Of a stretch of 64,000 bases of DNA, positions 46,601-55,074 are shown piece after piece. Both the position numbers and the translations under genes were made by a program. Every line of letters begins with the position of its first letter. Positions within the stretch are counted from its first letter, which is position 1. The notes below the pieces were generated by a model. The model did not search any database. It was not told the origin of the DNA and was given only the letters and a program-made list of their open reading frames with translations. Origin of the DNA: Echinicola arenosa (lineage in GTDB: Bacteria > Bacteroidota > Bacteroidia > Cytophagales > Cyclobacteriaceae); assembly GCF_014841125.1 (NCBI RefSeq), contig NZ_JACYTQ010000003.1:620001-684000 (forward strand), in the 5' to 3' direction.

Positions 46601-46708
46601 AACCAAAGGCTCAATGCTAATCTTCAAGGCATCCTGCGCCACCAAGTGCATTGGAAAAAGCACGAGGAAAACATAGCATACCGAAATAAATTTTATATAT
46701 CTCATCAT
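43688..46708 (-). CDS. SusC-like TonB-dependent transporter (second pair)
   Basis: A 1006-residue outer-membrane receptor. Signal peptide to LVAQD (residue 25). A short carboxypeptidase-regulatory-like domain (about 28-105) precedes the plug (NNSYLTLVDGVPRDLG ... ALYGSRGAKGVLLVTTKRG). The rest is a 22-strand barrel ending NVGIKAKF with terminal Phe. Unlike the first SusC it has no STN domain, so it should not signal to FecR. It imports xylo-oligosaccharides together with the SusD at 41894. Confidence 0.93.
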   Translation of the reverse strand: MMRYIKFISVCYVFLVLFPMHLVAQDALKISIEPLVRASSGNPIRGAIVTSDQDDYSAVSDSLGNVKLEVTSNAYLAVEAPGYETKILQAHPGLDEIVLFPYLEGEEVLVAFQKKDKRDLTGGASYVNMPKILEENYITYPLDGMEAYVGGFNGNLWGNNSYLTLVDGVPRDLGSVMPTEIAQITFLKGVNAIALYGSRGAKGVLLVTTKRGVANTQTIDVRTNVGVNVPKSYPKYLGSGEYMSLYNEARSNDGLSPLYTEEDIYNHASGSNPYRYPNVDYYSDDYLQKAFTRYDATMEISGGNERARYYTNLGFWTEGSVLDFGQAAENANERFNVRGNVDINLNDYISAKVDAAAIFYNGKGINADYWGGSTTLRPYRFTPLVPIDMLSPDDEVSQNYVQSSQHLIDGKYLLGGTQLDQTNPIAGSYAGGSSKYTSRQFQFNAGLDADLRNVLEGLSFSSLFGLDYATSYNLSFNNDYAVYQPSWINYNGEDEIASLTRYGQDASSKTQNIDNSWFRQTLSFSGQLNYQKNIDNRHHVSAMLIANGFQTGESGIYHKVSNANLGLHGSYDYKSKYYLDFSGAVLRSAKLAPGNRNAFSPTLSLGWRLSEEDFLASSSVVDDLKLSVSGGILHTDLDIEEYYLYEGIYTDDGSWYEWKDGLNNYATDVRRGENLDLAMPKREELSVGLDASLFDKFITLNGSFFISKMTGLFVQNNIIYPNYFSTGWPISSWIPYINYNNDQRTGVDFQLNLNKRIGQVDWSLGFSGLYYDTKASRRSENFEFDYQTRVGKPLDGIWGLQSLGFFSGVDDIENSPEQAFGEVKPGDIKYKDQNDDGIINAQDEVYLGRGGWSGAPLTMGINLSAKYKNFTFFALGTARTGAYAMKTDNYFWVNGDDKYSEVVRDRWTEATKETATFPRLTTLNGANNFRNSDFWMYSTNRFDLSRVQLSYTFPSSMFGERFLKGLDIYANGANLLTISPNRDILEMNIGSAPQNRFYNVGIKAKF

Positions 46709-46748
46709 TTAAGTTCATTAAGTTTTATCATCAAAAAAGTAATACAAC

Positions 46749-48647
46749 TTACCATCCTGGATTTTGATTTAATTCAGGATAAAGGCTTACATCGGCCAGC
46801 TTCAGCGGAAGCCAATAATGCTTGGAAGTGAAATTTCGCTCAATGATCACCTCCTCCCTCATGTTCACAATTCGGTTTTGGGTAGGATCATCAGTATTGA
46901 ATTCCCCTGCGCGATCAAACTCAAATGAAGTTTTGATGGTATAAGGCTCATTGATTAACAGCATCCACCGGCGAAGGTCGTTGAACCTATGTCTTTCAAA
47001 AGCCAGCTCAACAGCCCTTTCTCTTCTCAATTCATGTAAAAACACATCTACTGAACCTAAAAACTTGTCGTGAATGCCGACCATTCCGGCACGCGCCCGT
47101 ATCACGTTTACCGCTTCCACAGGAGTTTTAGTGAAGGTAGTAGAAGTAGCACTCAAACTATTATATCCCATCAAAGTGGCCTCTGCATACATCAGGTAGA
47201 TGTCGGCTAATCGCATATAAGGTACATTGATATGCAGGGCAAATCCCCAATCATAAGCCCTATCGAATTCATTGGCTGCCAATGGTGAAAACTTGTGCGT
47301 GGCATATCCTGAGAGACTTCCTGTCACCACTTCCCGATAAGTACCTCCGGTATGGAGGTTGGCATATCGATTGACTTCTCGATTGGGATCTGGAATTGCT
47401 CCTTGGACCACCTTTACACCATCGAATACAATCGTCTTGTAAAAACGTGGATCACGTTCTTTCCAGGGATAGTTGGGATCATAACCTGATTCAAGATCAG
47501 CTTGGGTAATGTCATCGGGTAGCGGCAGGCCATTGGCCATGCCAAAATTATCATGGACATAGTTGGCAGTTGGGTAGAAATTGGTCGGGTCACCTTCATC
47601 TATAAATGTAGGTTTATACTGCTTTGAAATTCGCCAGTGCGTATCATTGGCAGAGTAGTAAACCGACCTGAATATAGCTTCAGTTCCTCCGGCCAATGCC
47701 CAATTTTGTCCCATCGTATAGAAATTATCATTATATCTGTCAAAAGGCAGCAAAGCGTATTGGGTTTCTCCACTTTCCACAAGGTTTAATAATTGACCAA
47801 AAGTATCTGCAGCCTTCTTACAATATTCAACATGATAAGTTTCGCTTCCTGTAGATACTGAATTCATCAAGGGACTTCCTGCCCAAAGATAATTTTTACC
47901 CAAATAGCCCAAGGCCATGATTTTATTGATCCGTTGCTGGTTCTTGCCCAATGTCCTTCTCCCGGTAGTGGTATCATCCCAATCAATCGGCAACAATTCA
48001 GCAGCCCTTTCCAAGTCCTGAGCAACCTTATCGGCACATTCATGATAGCTTAAACGTGGCAAAGTCAATTGCTCATCACTGGGCAATACCTGGTCCACGT
48101 AAGGCAGGCCTCCAAAGTACTGGATCAGCGAAAAATGGAACCAAGCCCTGAAAAACAGGAGTTGTCCCTCTATCAACTGTCGCTCTTCTTCGGTGGCATC
48201 TGTCATTAGGGAAAGATTTTCCAATCCCATATTGGCTTTGCGGATACCATACCACGCAAGCGGCCAGAGGCCTTTGTTTTTATGGTCCCTGTTTGTATTG
48301 GCTCCGTTTGCATCCAGCCAGCCATTGTTTCCTGCACCATTTTCTACCTGCCAGGCCCAGAAGTTGCCTCGATCGATATTATAGGACAAATGGAAGGTGC
48401 CCGCAGTGGACTCGATTTCATCATCGCCCCAATTCCAGGAACTGGTCCAATTGGACAGCGTGAAATTGGGCACGCAATGGTACAACTCCTCCACATACCC
48501 CTGAAAATTGGTGAAATTTTGGAAGGCCTGCTCCTCGGAAATGATGGATTCCGGTGCTCTCTCCAGATAGTCTTCGCAAGAGGAAACGATTAAAAACATC
48601 GCTATCCAAATGGATCCCCTCAATAATGATTTTATAGCATTGTTCAT
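46749..48647 (-). CDS. SusD-like xylan-binding lipoprotein (first pair)
   Basis: A 632-residue RagB/SusD protein. I place the start at ATG 48647, 13 bp after the SusC stop; the upstream ATG at 48674 overlaps SusC and adds nine residues before the basic signal start. Lipobox VSSCE is followed by DYLERAPES, a common SusD beginning. FRAWFHFSLIQYFGGLPYVD and the C-terminal HELRRERAVELAFERHRFNDLRRWM are diagnostic. Pairs with the STN-type SusC at 48661. Confidence 0.93.
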   Translation of the reverse strand: MNNAIKSLLRGSIWIAMFLIVSSCEDYLERAPESIISEEQAFQNFTNFQGYVEELYHCVPNFTLSNWTSSWNWGDDEIESTAGTFHLSYNIDRGNFWAWQVENGAGNNGWLDANGANTNRDHKNKGLWPLAWYGIRKANMGLENLSLMTDATEEERQLIEGQLLFFRAWFHFSLIQYFGGLPYVDQVLPSDEQLTLPRLSYHECADKVAQDLERAAELLPIDWDDTTTGRRTLGKNQQRINKIMALGYLGKNYLWAGSPLMNSVSTGSETYHVEYCKKAADTFGQLLNLVESGETQYALLPFDRYNDNFYTMGQNWALAGGTEAIFRSVYYSANDTHWRISKQYKPTFIDEGDPTNFYPTANYVHDNFGMANGLPLPDDITQADLESGYDPNYPWKERDPRFYKTIVFDGVKVVQGAIPDPNREVNRYANLHTGGTYREVVTGSLSGYATHKFSPLAANEFDRAYDWGFALHINVPYMRLADIYLMYAEATLMGYNSLSATSTTFTKTPVEAVNVIRARAGMVGIHDKFLGSVDVFLHELRRERAVELAFERHRFNDLRRWMLLINEPYTIKTSFEFDRAGEFNTDDPTQNRIVNMREEVIIERNFTSKHYWLPLKLADVSLYPELNQNPGW

Positions 48648-48660
48648 TGGATTGGCTCGT

Positions 48661-51600
48661 TTAGAATGTAACATTAAGGCCCAAATTGATCCTTCTTACA
48701 GTGGGATAGGCTCCTTGCCAGGATGGTCCCCCAAAGTTGGACTCTCTGTCATCTGGCATGTCCGTCCAAAGCAAAAGATTATTGCCATTGATGTATAATC
48801 GCATATTGCTCATTCCTATGTCTCTTACCCAGTCAGATTGGAAATTATAGGCGACTTCAGCATTCTTCAACCTTAGATAAGATCCATCATATAGGTATCT
48901 AGGACCGTAATTATAGCTGGAAGGTTGAGACCGCCATCGAGGCAAAGGAGAATCAGGAGACATATTTTCCTTGGACCAATAGGTTCCCTCGTCATAAACC
49001 AAGTTCAAGCCTCCGCCCAAACTACTCAGTGAAACATCCCGCGTCACGTTGTTTACGCCGTAAAACTGTACATACAGGCTCAGTCCCTTCCATTCTATCC
49101 CCAAGTTGGTACTATAGGTATTTTGGGGTACGCCTGAAAAGCCATAGGGAGCAGAATCAAAAGCATCTACTACACCATCACCGTTAAAATCCACGATATA
49201 ATAGTTTCCGGGTAATTTGGCCATATCATTGGTATTGTGCTGGGGACTTCCATATAGCTCATCCCAGGTATTATAATAGCCTGCACTGATATGACTTCGG
49301 TATTGTCCTAACTGATAACCAGCATTCTTTTGATAATCAGGACGTAGCTCGGGATCATCTCTATCAATAACCTGATCGATAGCATGGGTCATGGAAAAAT
49401 CTCCCCAAAGCCTGATCCCACTATCAAAGGTATGATTTAGGCCTATAGTAAGCTCATAGCCTTCGGTTTCCACTCTTCCCAAATTGGCCGCTGGCGCCGT
49501 GGCTCCATAATAACTAGGCACTGAACGACCACTGGACATCAGTATATCCACCCTATTGTCCCGGAACCAGTCCACACTACCATTAATCAACCCTTGAAAA
49601 AAACCGAATTCCAATCCCATATTGTATTTATACACTGTTTCCCAATGGACATTCGGATTCCCTACTGCATTTTGCTGGAACCAAGTATAAGTGCTGTTTT
49701 CCCCAGATTCATTAATCACACCCATTTGGGAATTACCTCCATAAGCCCATTGGTCCATAAACAGGAACCTTCCTCCGATATTGTCATCCCCCACTTCTCC
49801 ATAGGAAGCCCTGAGCTTTAACCGGTCCACAAAGGTCAGGTTTTTCATAAAGTTCTCTTCGGAAATATTCCAACCTAATCCTCCTGATGAGAAAAATGCA
49901 AAACGGTTTTCAGGAGAGAATTTCTCAGACCCATTATAAGCACCGTTATACTCGATCATGTATTTGTTCTTATAGTCATAGGTGGCCCGGAATACCCAAT
50001 CTTCCCGATAACTGGGAATGACACTTCCTATGGCATCCTCCTGCCTATTCAACAGCCCCATTAGGGAGTAATTATGGGTCCCTTCAATACTTCCTGCATA
50101 GTTCAATTGCAGTTGATAGAAAAGCCTTCTTTGAGATGCATTATTGTCTACACTCCCAGCTTGATCCTGCCATGTGATTGCTTCTGCATAATCAAATCTG
50201 GTATTGGGATCCAGTATATTTGTAAAGTCCTCTTCTCCCGTAAAAGGGTTGATCCACTTGGTATTAGGACTATTATAAAGGTCATTGATTCCCTTATTGG
50301 CTTCCTGAAAAGAGTTATCTACTGCAAGGGTTCCTTTAAAATTCAGACCTTTCAAAACCATGCCCAGATCCTGCTGTAGAAGGAAATTAGTAGAAAGCCT
50401 TGTCGTGGTAATATAATTAATGCCACTGATAGCCAGGTTCAACAAGGAGTTTGTAACCGCATAATCATCAGGGCTGTATGTCCCGTATGCCCCATCCGAG
50501 TACCTGGGCAAAAAGACATCAGGTGGACTTCTATAGGCAGAGTTCCAGTAACTTTCCGGGAAGTCATAGGCCCAGGGAGATTGGCGAACGCCATAAGTCC
50601 CCCCCAAGTTTACCCCCAACTTGGTACTTGGTGTCAACTGAAAATCGAGGTTACTCCTAAAATTGATTCTATTATAATTAAATCCAGCCTGATAGCCCCT
50701 TCCTGTTTCAAATTTACGGAACAGATCACCTTCGTACTGATAATCGATACTGGTAAAGTATTTGACGAAATCGGTGCCGCCCCGTACGCCCACATTGGCA
50801 TTATAGGCCATAGCCTGGTCCTTGAATACCACGTCCTGCCAGTTTACATTCGGGTACCTTTCCATTTCTTCTAAATTGGCAGGAAAACGGTATTTTAATC
50901 TCATTTCCTGAGGAATTATCTCCCCCCAACTATTTGGGCTTAAAGACAACTCACGTTCAATTGCTAAGTTCCTAACCCCTATGGCATCATAAGAATCCAG
51001 CTTGCCTGGTAGTTTGGAAACGGACTTCATGGTGCTGCTTATATTGGCCGTAATTTCTGCTTTTCCTTCACGGCCACGTTTTGTAGTCACGATGATAACG
51101 CCATTAGCCCCCCGTGATCCAAAAACTGCTGTAGCTGAAGCATCTTTCAAGACAGAAATAGACTCTACAGAATTAATATCCATGTTTGCAAAAAACTCAG
51201 GACGTTCTACACCATCCACCAAAATCAAAGGTGAATTGCCGTTCCAGCTGTTTTGCCCTCTGATGACGATCTGGGGCATTTCTTCCCCAGGCGTTCCCAC
51301 ACTTGATGTGGTGATCACACCAGGCAGGTTACCGGTAAGCGCCTGTCCAACATTGGAAACCCCACCGGTACGTTTGAGCACCTCTCCATCGGTCTGGGTC
51401 ACTGCACCTACAATGGTTTCCTTTTTCTGTTCGGCATAACCTACTACAATTACCTCATCCAATGATTGAAGATCTTCCTCAAGAACAATATCGATGACGC
51501 TTTGAGAACCTATCACTACTTTTTGTTCTTTAAAACCAACGAAGCTGAATACCAAGGTTTCACCTTCATTAACTTCTATGGTAAATTTTCCATCTACATT

Positions 51601-52104
51601 AGTAACAGTTCCTTTAGTGGTTCCCTCAATTCTTACAGTTACCCCAGGTATGGGCATTCCATCCGAACTGGAAACAACACTTCCTGAAATCTGCTCTAGC
51701 CATTTCGGATTTTCATCCTTTACGGCCTTTTCTCCATCTTGCTTTTTAGTGATATGAATGTTGTTATCCACCCTTACAAATTTCAAATCTGATTTGACTG
51801 AAATTTCCCGTAAGACATCCGATAATGGAGTCTCTTCTCGATCGATATCCAATCGGATATTTTTAAAAGCGATTTTGCTTTTGTTGTAACTAAACTGGAA
51901 ATCGCTCTGTTTTTCCAGTTGTTGAATGATGTGTTCTAATCCTTCACCTTGTGAGTGGATAGTAACCATCACATCATCCAAGCTTTTCAGTTGGGCTTTA
52001 CTTGTGTTTGCCATTAGCACAGCTGTAAAAAATAGCTGAAAGATAAAAGCGCACACAAAATATTTGGAAAGCATAATAAGTTGCCTAAGTATTGATTTTT
52101 CCAT
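48661..52104 (-). CDS. SusC-like TonB-dependent transducer with STN signalling domain (first pair)
   Basis: An 1147-residue outer-membrane receptor. After the signal region (about 1-37) comes an STN domain (about 40-112: MVTIHSQGEGLEHIIQQLEK, IRLDIDREETPLSDVL), then a carboxypeptidase-regulatory-like domain (about 140-215: ISGSVVSSSDGMPIPGVTV), a TonB-box-like stretch DEVIVVGYAE, plug (ANGVIIVTTKRG) and a 22-strand barrel ending NLGLNVTF. STN domains touch FecR-type anti-sigma factors, and the adjacent fecR and ECF sigma genes fit this signalling route: substrate binding, STN-FecR contact, sigma release, transcription of the operon. It is the first structural gene of the XUS core. Confidence 0.95.
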   Translation of the reverse strand: MEKSILRQLIMLSKYFVCAFIFQLFFTAVLMANTSKAQLKSLDDVMVTIHSQGEGLEHIIQQLEKQSDFQFSYNKSKIAFKNIRLDIDREETPLSDVLREISVKSDLKFVRVDNNIHITKKQDGEKAVKDENPKWLEQISGSVVSSSDGMPIPGVTVRIEGTTKGTVTNVDGKFTIEVNEGETLVFSFVGFKEQKVVIGSQSVIDIVLEEDLQSLDEVIVVGYAEQKKETIVGAVTQTDGEVLKRTGGVSNVGQALTGNLPGVITTSSVGTPGEEMPQIVIRGQNSWNGNSPLILVDGVERPEFFANMDINSVESISVLKDASATAVFGSRGANGVIIVTTKRGREGKAEITANISSTMKSVSKLPGKLDSYDAIGVRNLAIERELSLSPNSWGEIIPQEMRLKYRFPANLEEMERYPNVNWQDVVFKDQAMAYNANVGVRGGTDFVKYFTSIDYQYEGDLFRKFETGRGYQAGFNYNRINFRSNLDFQLTPSTKLGVNLGGTYGVRQSPWAYDFPESYWNSAYRSPPDVFLPRYSDGAYGTYSPDDYAVTNSLLNLAISGINYITTTRLSTNFLLQQDLGMVLKGLNFKGTLAVDNSFQEANKGINDLYNSPNTKWINPFTGEEDFTNILDPNTRFDYAEAITWQDQAGSVDNNASQRRLFYQLQLNYAGSIEGTHNYSLMGLLNRQEDAIGSVIPSYREDWVFRATYDYKNKYMIEYNGAYNGSEKFSPENRFAFFSSGGLGWNISEENFMKNLTFVDRLKLRASYGEVGDDNIGGRFLFMDQWAYGGNSQMGVINESGENSTYTWFQQNAVGNPNVHWETVYKYNMGLEFGFFQGLINGSVDWFRDNRVDILMSSGRSVPSYYGATAPAANLGRVETEGYELTIGLNHTFDSGIRLWGDFSMTHAIDQVIDRDDPELRPDYQKNAGYQLGQYRSHISAGYYNTWDELYGSPQHNTNDMAKLPGNYYIVDFNGDGVVDAFDSAPYGFSGVPQNTYSTNLGIEWKGLSLYVQFYGVNNVTRDVSLSSLGGGLNLVYDEGTYWSKENMSPDSPLPRWRSQPSSYNYGPRYLYDGSYLRLKNAEVAYNFQSDWVRDIGMSNMRLYINGNNLLLWTDMPDDRESNFGGPSWQGAYPTVRRINLGLNVTF

Positions 52105-52181
52105 ACTTTGTTTAAGATTTTAAGTGCATAAAACTTGAAATTAACCTTTGACTGATTTGGCGATTGGCACAAAGGTTGTTT

Positions 52182-52205
52182 GGCAGGAAAGCGTGCTTTT
52201 CTGCC
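52182..52205. other. Hairpin between fecR and susC
   Basis: GGCAGGAAAGC and GCTTTTCTGCC form an 11-bp stem with one mismatch around two bases, in the 140-bp gap where the sigma-dependent promoter of susC is expected. It could be a weak terminator for sigma-fecR or an operator; no T run. Confidence 0.45.
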
Positions 52206-52244
52206 ATTTCTTTCAACTGGTGTTTTTGTGAATTATTTTCATGG

Positions 52245-53288
52245 TTATTTATTGTTTGGGTTAGTAATTGTTATTTTTTTTTGGTTGATTTTGAAGTCAA
52301 AATCTGAGGCGATACTGATACCTTCCAGCACATATTCTAAGGATTTGTCATGATACACCCCAGAGTATGACCAAGTACTGTCTACCTTTAGATCAGAGAC
52401 TATTTTCACACCAAACCATTTTTCAAGTTTGCTGCTAAGCTCTACAAAACCATCATCTTTAAAAATCAGGTATTTGTCTTTCCAACCAGTTACTTCCAGC
52501 ATGTCAAAAGGAGTTTTGGAGACTTTACCATTCTTATCTTTGACCAACATCTGGTTGGGTTTAATTCTCACGGTATTTCCCTCTGCATCTTCATAAGCAA
52601 CACTCCCCTTTACCAAGGCTACTTTCAATTCATTATTGGAATGAACTAGATTAAATGAAGTCCCTAAAACTTTGATTATATCGTCCCCGGTCTCAATAAT
52701 GAATGGACGCTCTTTGTCTTCTGCCACATCAAAATAAGCTTCTCCTTTCATGGACACCCTTCTTTCATCCTCTATAAATACTGATGGGTAGGTTAATTTA
52801 CTACTTGCATTGAGGTATACCACTGTGCCATCAGGTAATCTAAATCCGGTTTTTTGACCACTAGGATTACATTTGGTGATCATTTCTGGCACATCCGATG
52901 AAGAAATCATCTTGTCATTTGATAAAAAATGCCGAAGGCAATAAACACTTGAAAATACCACAATGAGGATCGCGGCTACTTTATGCCAATTTTTCCAAGG
53001 AAACTTAACCTTTTGGTCAGGAATTGTGATATCACTTTTCTCTACAATATTTTCATACAGATCCATATAATCCTTATCAGAAAGTACGCTTTTGTCCTTA
53101 TAATCGATAAACAGGATTATTTCTCTGGCCTTTTGAATCAAATGAAGCTTTTCTGGATGCTCTCCAATCCATTTTAGCCAGAAATGATCTGTTTCGTCCC
53201 CAGGCTGTTTTACCCACTGGATAAAAAACTCATCATTGAGAAAATCTTCTACATCAAATTGGTCGTACTTCATATCTTCATTATCCAA
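52245..53288 (-). CDS. FecR-family anti-sigma factor
   Basis: A 347-residue single-pass membrane protein. Cytoplasmic N-terminal part (1-105) that binds sigma, one transmembrane segment (about 108-124, VAAILIVVFSSVYCL), then the FecR domain (FRLPDGTVVYLNASSKLTYP, GEAYFDVAEDKERPFIIETGDD, VALVKGSVAYEDAEG) and a C-terminal DUF4974-type domain (DDGFVELSSKLEKWFGVKIV). It keeps the adjacent sigma factor inactive until the STN domain of SusC signals. Gap to the sigma gene is 22 bp. Confidence 0.93.
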   Translation of the reverse strand: MDNEDMKYDQFDVEDFLNDEFFIQWVKQPGDETDHFWLKWIGEHPEKLHLIQKAREIILFIDYKDKSVLSDKDYMDLYENIVEKSDITIPDQKVKFPWKNWHKVAAILIVVFSSVYCLRHFLSNDKMISSSDVPEMITKCNPSGQKTGFRLPDGTVVYLNASSKLTYPSVFIEDERRVSMKGEAYFDVAEDKERPFIIETGDDIIKVLGTSFNLVHSNNELKVALVKGSVAYEDAEGNTVRIKPNQMLVKDKNGKVSKTPFDMLEVTGWKDKYLIFKDDGFVELSSKLEKWFGVKIVSDLKVDSTWSYSGVYHDKSLEYVLEGISIASDFDFKINQKKITITNPNNK

Positions 53289-53310
53289 TGCCTCATCTTT
53301 TAGGCCGCTA

Positions 53311-53958
53311 TCAAACGTTAAATATTCCTTTGAGCTTGTTCATAGCTCGGTATACTAGTGTGCGGGCTGTCTTCACTTCTTTGAAATCCATGATCCCAGC
53401 AATTTCCTTGTAGGAAAGTTCTTCTCTGTAAAGCAGTATTATGGCTTGTCTCTCCCTTTGTGACAATTTATTTAGCGCTGCTTCAATGTCATTTTTTCTT
53501 TCTTCGCTGAATTCTTCTGCTATTAGCTTGGTTTCATGGGAAGCTTCTATAAAAAAACTATTGTCTTCTTTATCCAAGGAAACAAATGTCCCCATGCCTT
53601 TCCTCTTGCTTTTGATCAACTTAAAAAGTGTCCGATGAAAAACAGTAAATAAATAGCCTTTGATGCTTTTCACCTCTCCCAGTCTACTCCTCCTTTTTCT
53701 AATATCCACAAACATCGCTTGCAGACTATCCCTCACCCATTCATCTTCTTTGCAAACCTGCATACCATAGTTATACAGTTGCCTCACATGCTTTCTATAT
53801 ATGTAGTTAAAAGCTTTTTCCTCTCCTCGCTTAAAGGATTCCCATACATGGCTGTCAGACTTCTCCGTATAGGCTATCATCACCTTGCTATGCTGCATCA
53901 ACAACTTAGCAGATCCTGGTTCATTTACATTTAGTGTATTATTTTGGGCGTTTTTCAT
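53311..53958 (-). CDS. ECF sigma factor (FecI-like)
   Basis: A 215-residue sigma-70 family protein read from ATG 53958; a GTG at 53982 would add eight residues. Region 2 (AFNYIYRKHVRQLYNYGMQVCKED, LQAMFVDI) and region 4 helix-turn-helix (LNKLSQRERQAIILLYREELSYKEIAGIMDF) are visible, with an N-terminal extension of about 30 residues. It likely drives the SusC/D operon and is held by the adjacent FecR. Confidence 0.93.
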   Translation of the reverse strand: MKNAQNNTLNVNEPGSAKLLMQHSKVMIAYTEKSDSHVWESFKRGEEKAFNYIYRKHVRQLYNYGMQVCKEDEWVRDSLQAMFVDIRKRRSRLGEVKSIKGYLFTVFHRTLFKLIKSKRKGMGTFVSLDKEDNSFFIEASHETKLIAEEFSEERKNDIEAALNKLSQRERQAIILLYREELSYKEIAGIMDFKEVKTARTLVYRAMNKLKGIFNV

Positions 53959-53982
53959 GTTGGAGCGGTACAGTATCTTCAC

Positions 53983-55060
53983 TCTTCACTTATAAAGAGG
54001 AAAAAAGGGTTAAAAAGAACCTCAATTATTTTTCATTTTTTCTACTTGCATTCAAACAAAACTTCCAAGTGGGTATGAGATAAAGGAAATCTTGGAAGAT
54101 GGTTCAAGAAAATTCAACCGCTGAATTGTCGAATTGTAATAATCTTTAGTTCGGTCAAGTAGCGAAGTATATGGGCTGGAGTTGTTCAAAAAGCTTTAGT
54201 AACAGCTTCCTTCTGTCTTTATAGGTATGGGTATTTGTTTAGGAAAATAAAAATCTGTGGATAGAATATAAGCGACCAAATAACAATTATAAGATTGAAA
54301 TTTAATCCTAATTGATAATTGTGCTTTTAAAATTCTTGTCGGAATACTTATGTAAAAAGAAGGTATAAAGTTTTTCATTGGTTTATGGGTTAAATTGTTA
54401 ATCAATAAGATCAATATACTTATCTTAAGTAATATTACCCATAGTAAAACCCTTCCGCAAACAGCTTAAATACAGCATTTTATCTTTTTTATTGCGGTTC
54501 ATTCCAATTAAAACGTAAATTAAAAAACCAGTTATAGGAGATTTGCTGACCCAATGGAAGCAATAAGTGGACAACCTTCATTTCGCTTAAGTAAAAACCC
54601 TCAATATCAGCGATTTAAATATAAAAATTCTACGAATATATTTTAGAAATGCTACAACATGGCTTTAAAAAGCTTGCTAGCTTGATAAGTTTTATTTATC
54701 AAATATGAAGGAGGATAGAATTAGAAAGAAGAAATACCAATACCATTCCTATTAAATAGGCTTAGCATTCATTAATAGATTCCAACTTGGGACTTTGAGG
54801 CTCTGTACCCAGACCTTAGGTTGGCTGAGAAGTAACGAAGCAGCGCCAATCGTCCATTAGGTTACAGCTATAGTCTTTCAAAAACACATTGGTCTTCTAC
54901 GTAAGAATGAGTTGCTTTTTGGTGATATAGATGATAGATGACACCACAAAAGAACGGCTGGTGCTTGAAGTATTACCCATTAACAAACTGGCTGAGGGTG
55001 CTAAGCCTTACATAAAGCCAATGAAGGAGTTTGCTGCCAAAACCGGCATGGATGTTAATG
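53983..55060. other. 1.08-kb gap between the xylan locus and the sulfatase operon
   Basis: AT-rich at the left, without an accepted gene. An interrupted inverted repeat CTTCCAAG (54062-54069) / CTTGGAAG (54091-54098) lies in front of the sigma gene and may belong to its promoter region. The right end holds a 47-codon plus-strand frame (see 54931-55074). The 72-codon minus frame at 54196-54414 has no protein-like features. Confidence 0.5.
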
Positions 55061-55074
55061 TTATTCTACGGTAA
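54931..55074 (+). CDS. Possible gene remnant, 47 residues
   Basis: ATG 54931 to TAA 55072-55074; the product includes LVLEVLPINKLAEGAKPY and MKEFAAKTGMDVNVIL, which reads like real protein with regular amphipathic helices. An in-frame TAG sits directly before the ATG, and no ribosome-binding site stands out. It overlaps the end of the convergent DUF1254 gene by 14 bp. More likely the C-terminal remnant of a lost gene than an active one. Not recognised. Confidence 0.3.
   Translation: MIDDTTKERLVLEVLPINKLAEGAKPYIKPMKEFAAKTGMDVNVILR

Noticed and set aside
54196-54414. 72-codon minus-strand open frame
   Set aside because: AT-rich, isoleucine-rich chance frame without signal peptide or helix pattern.
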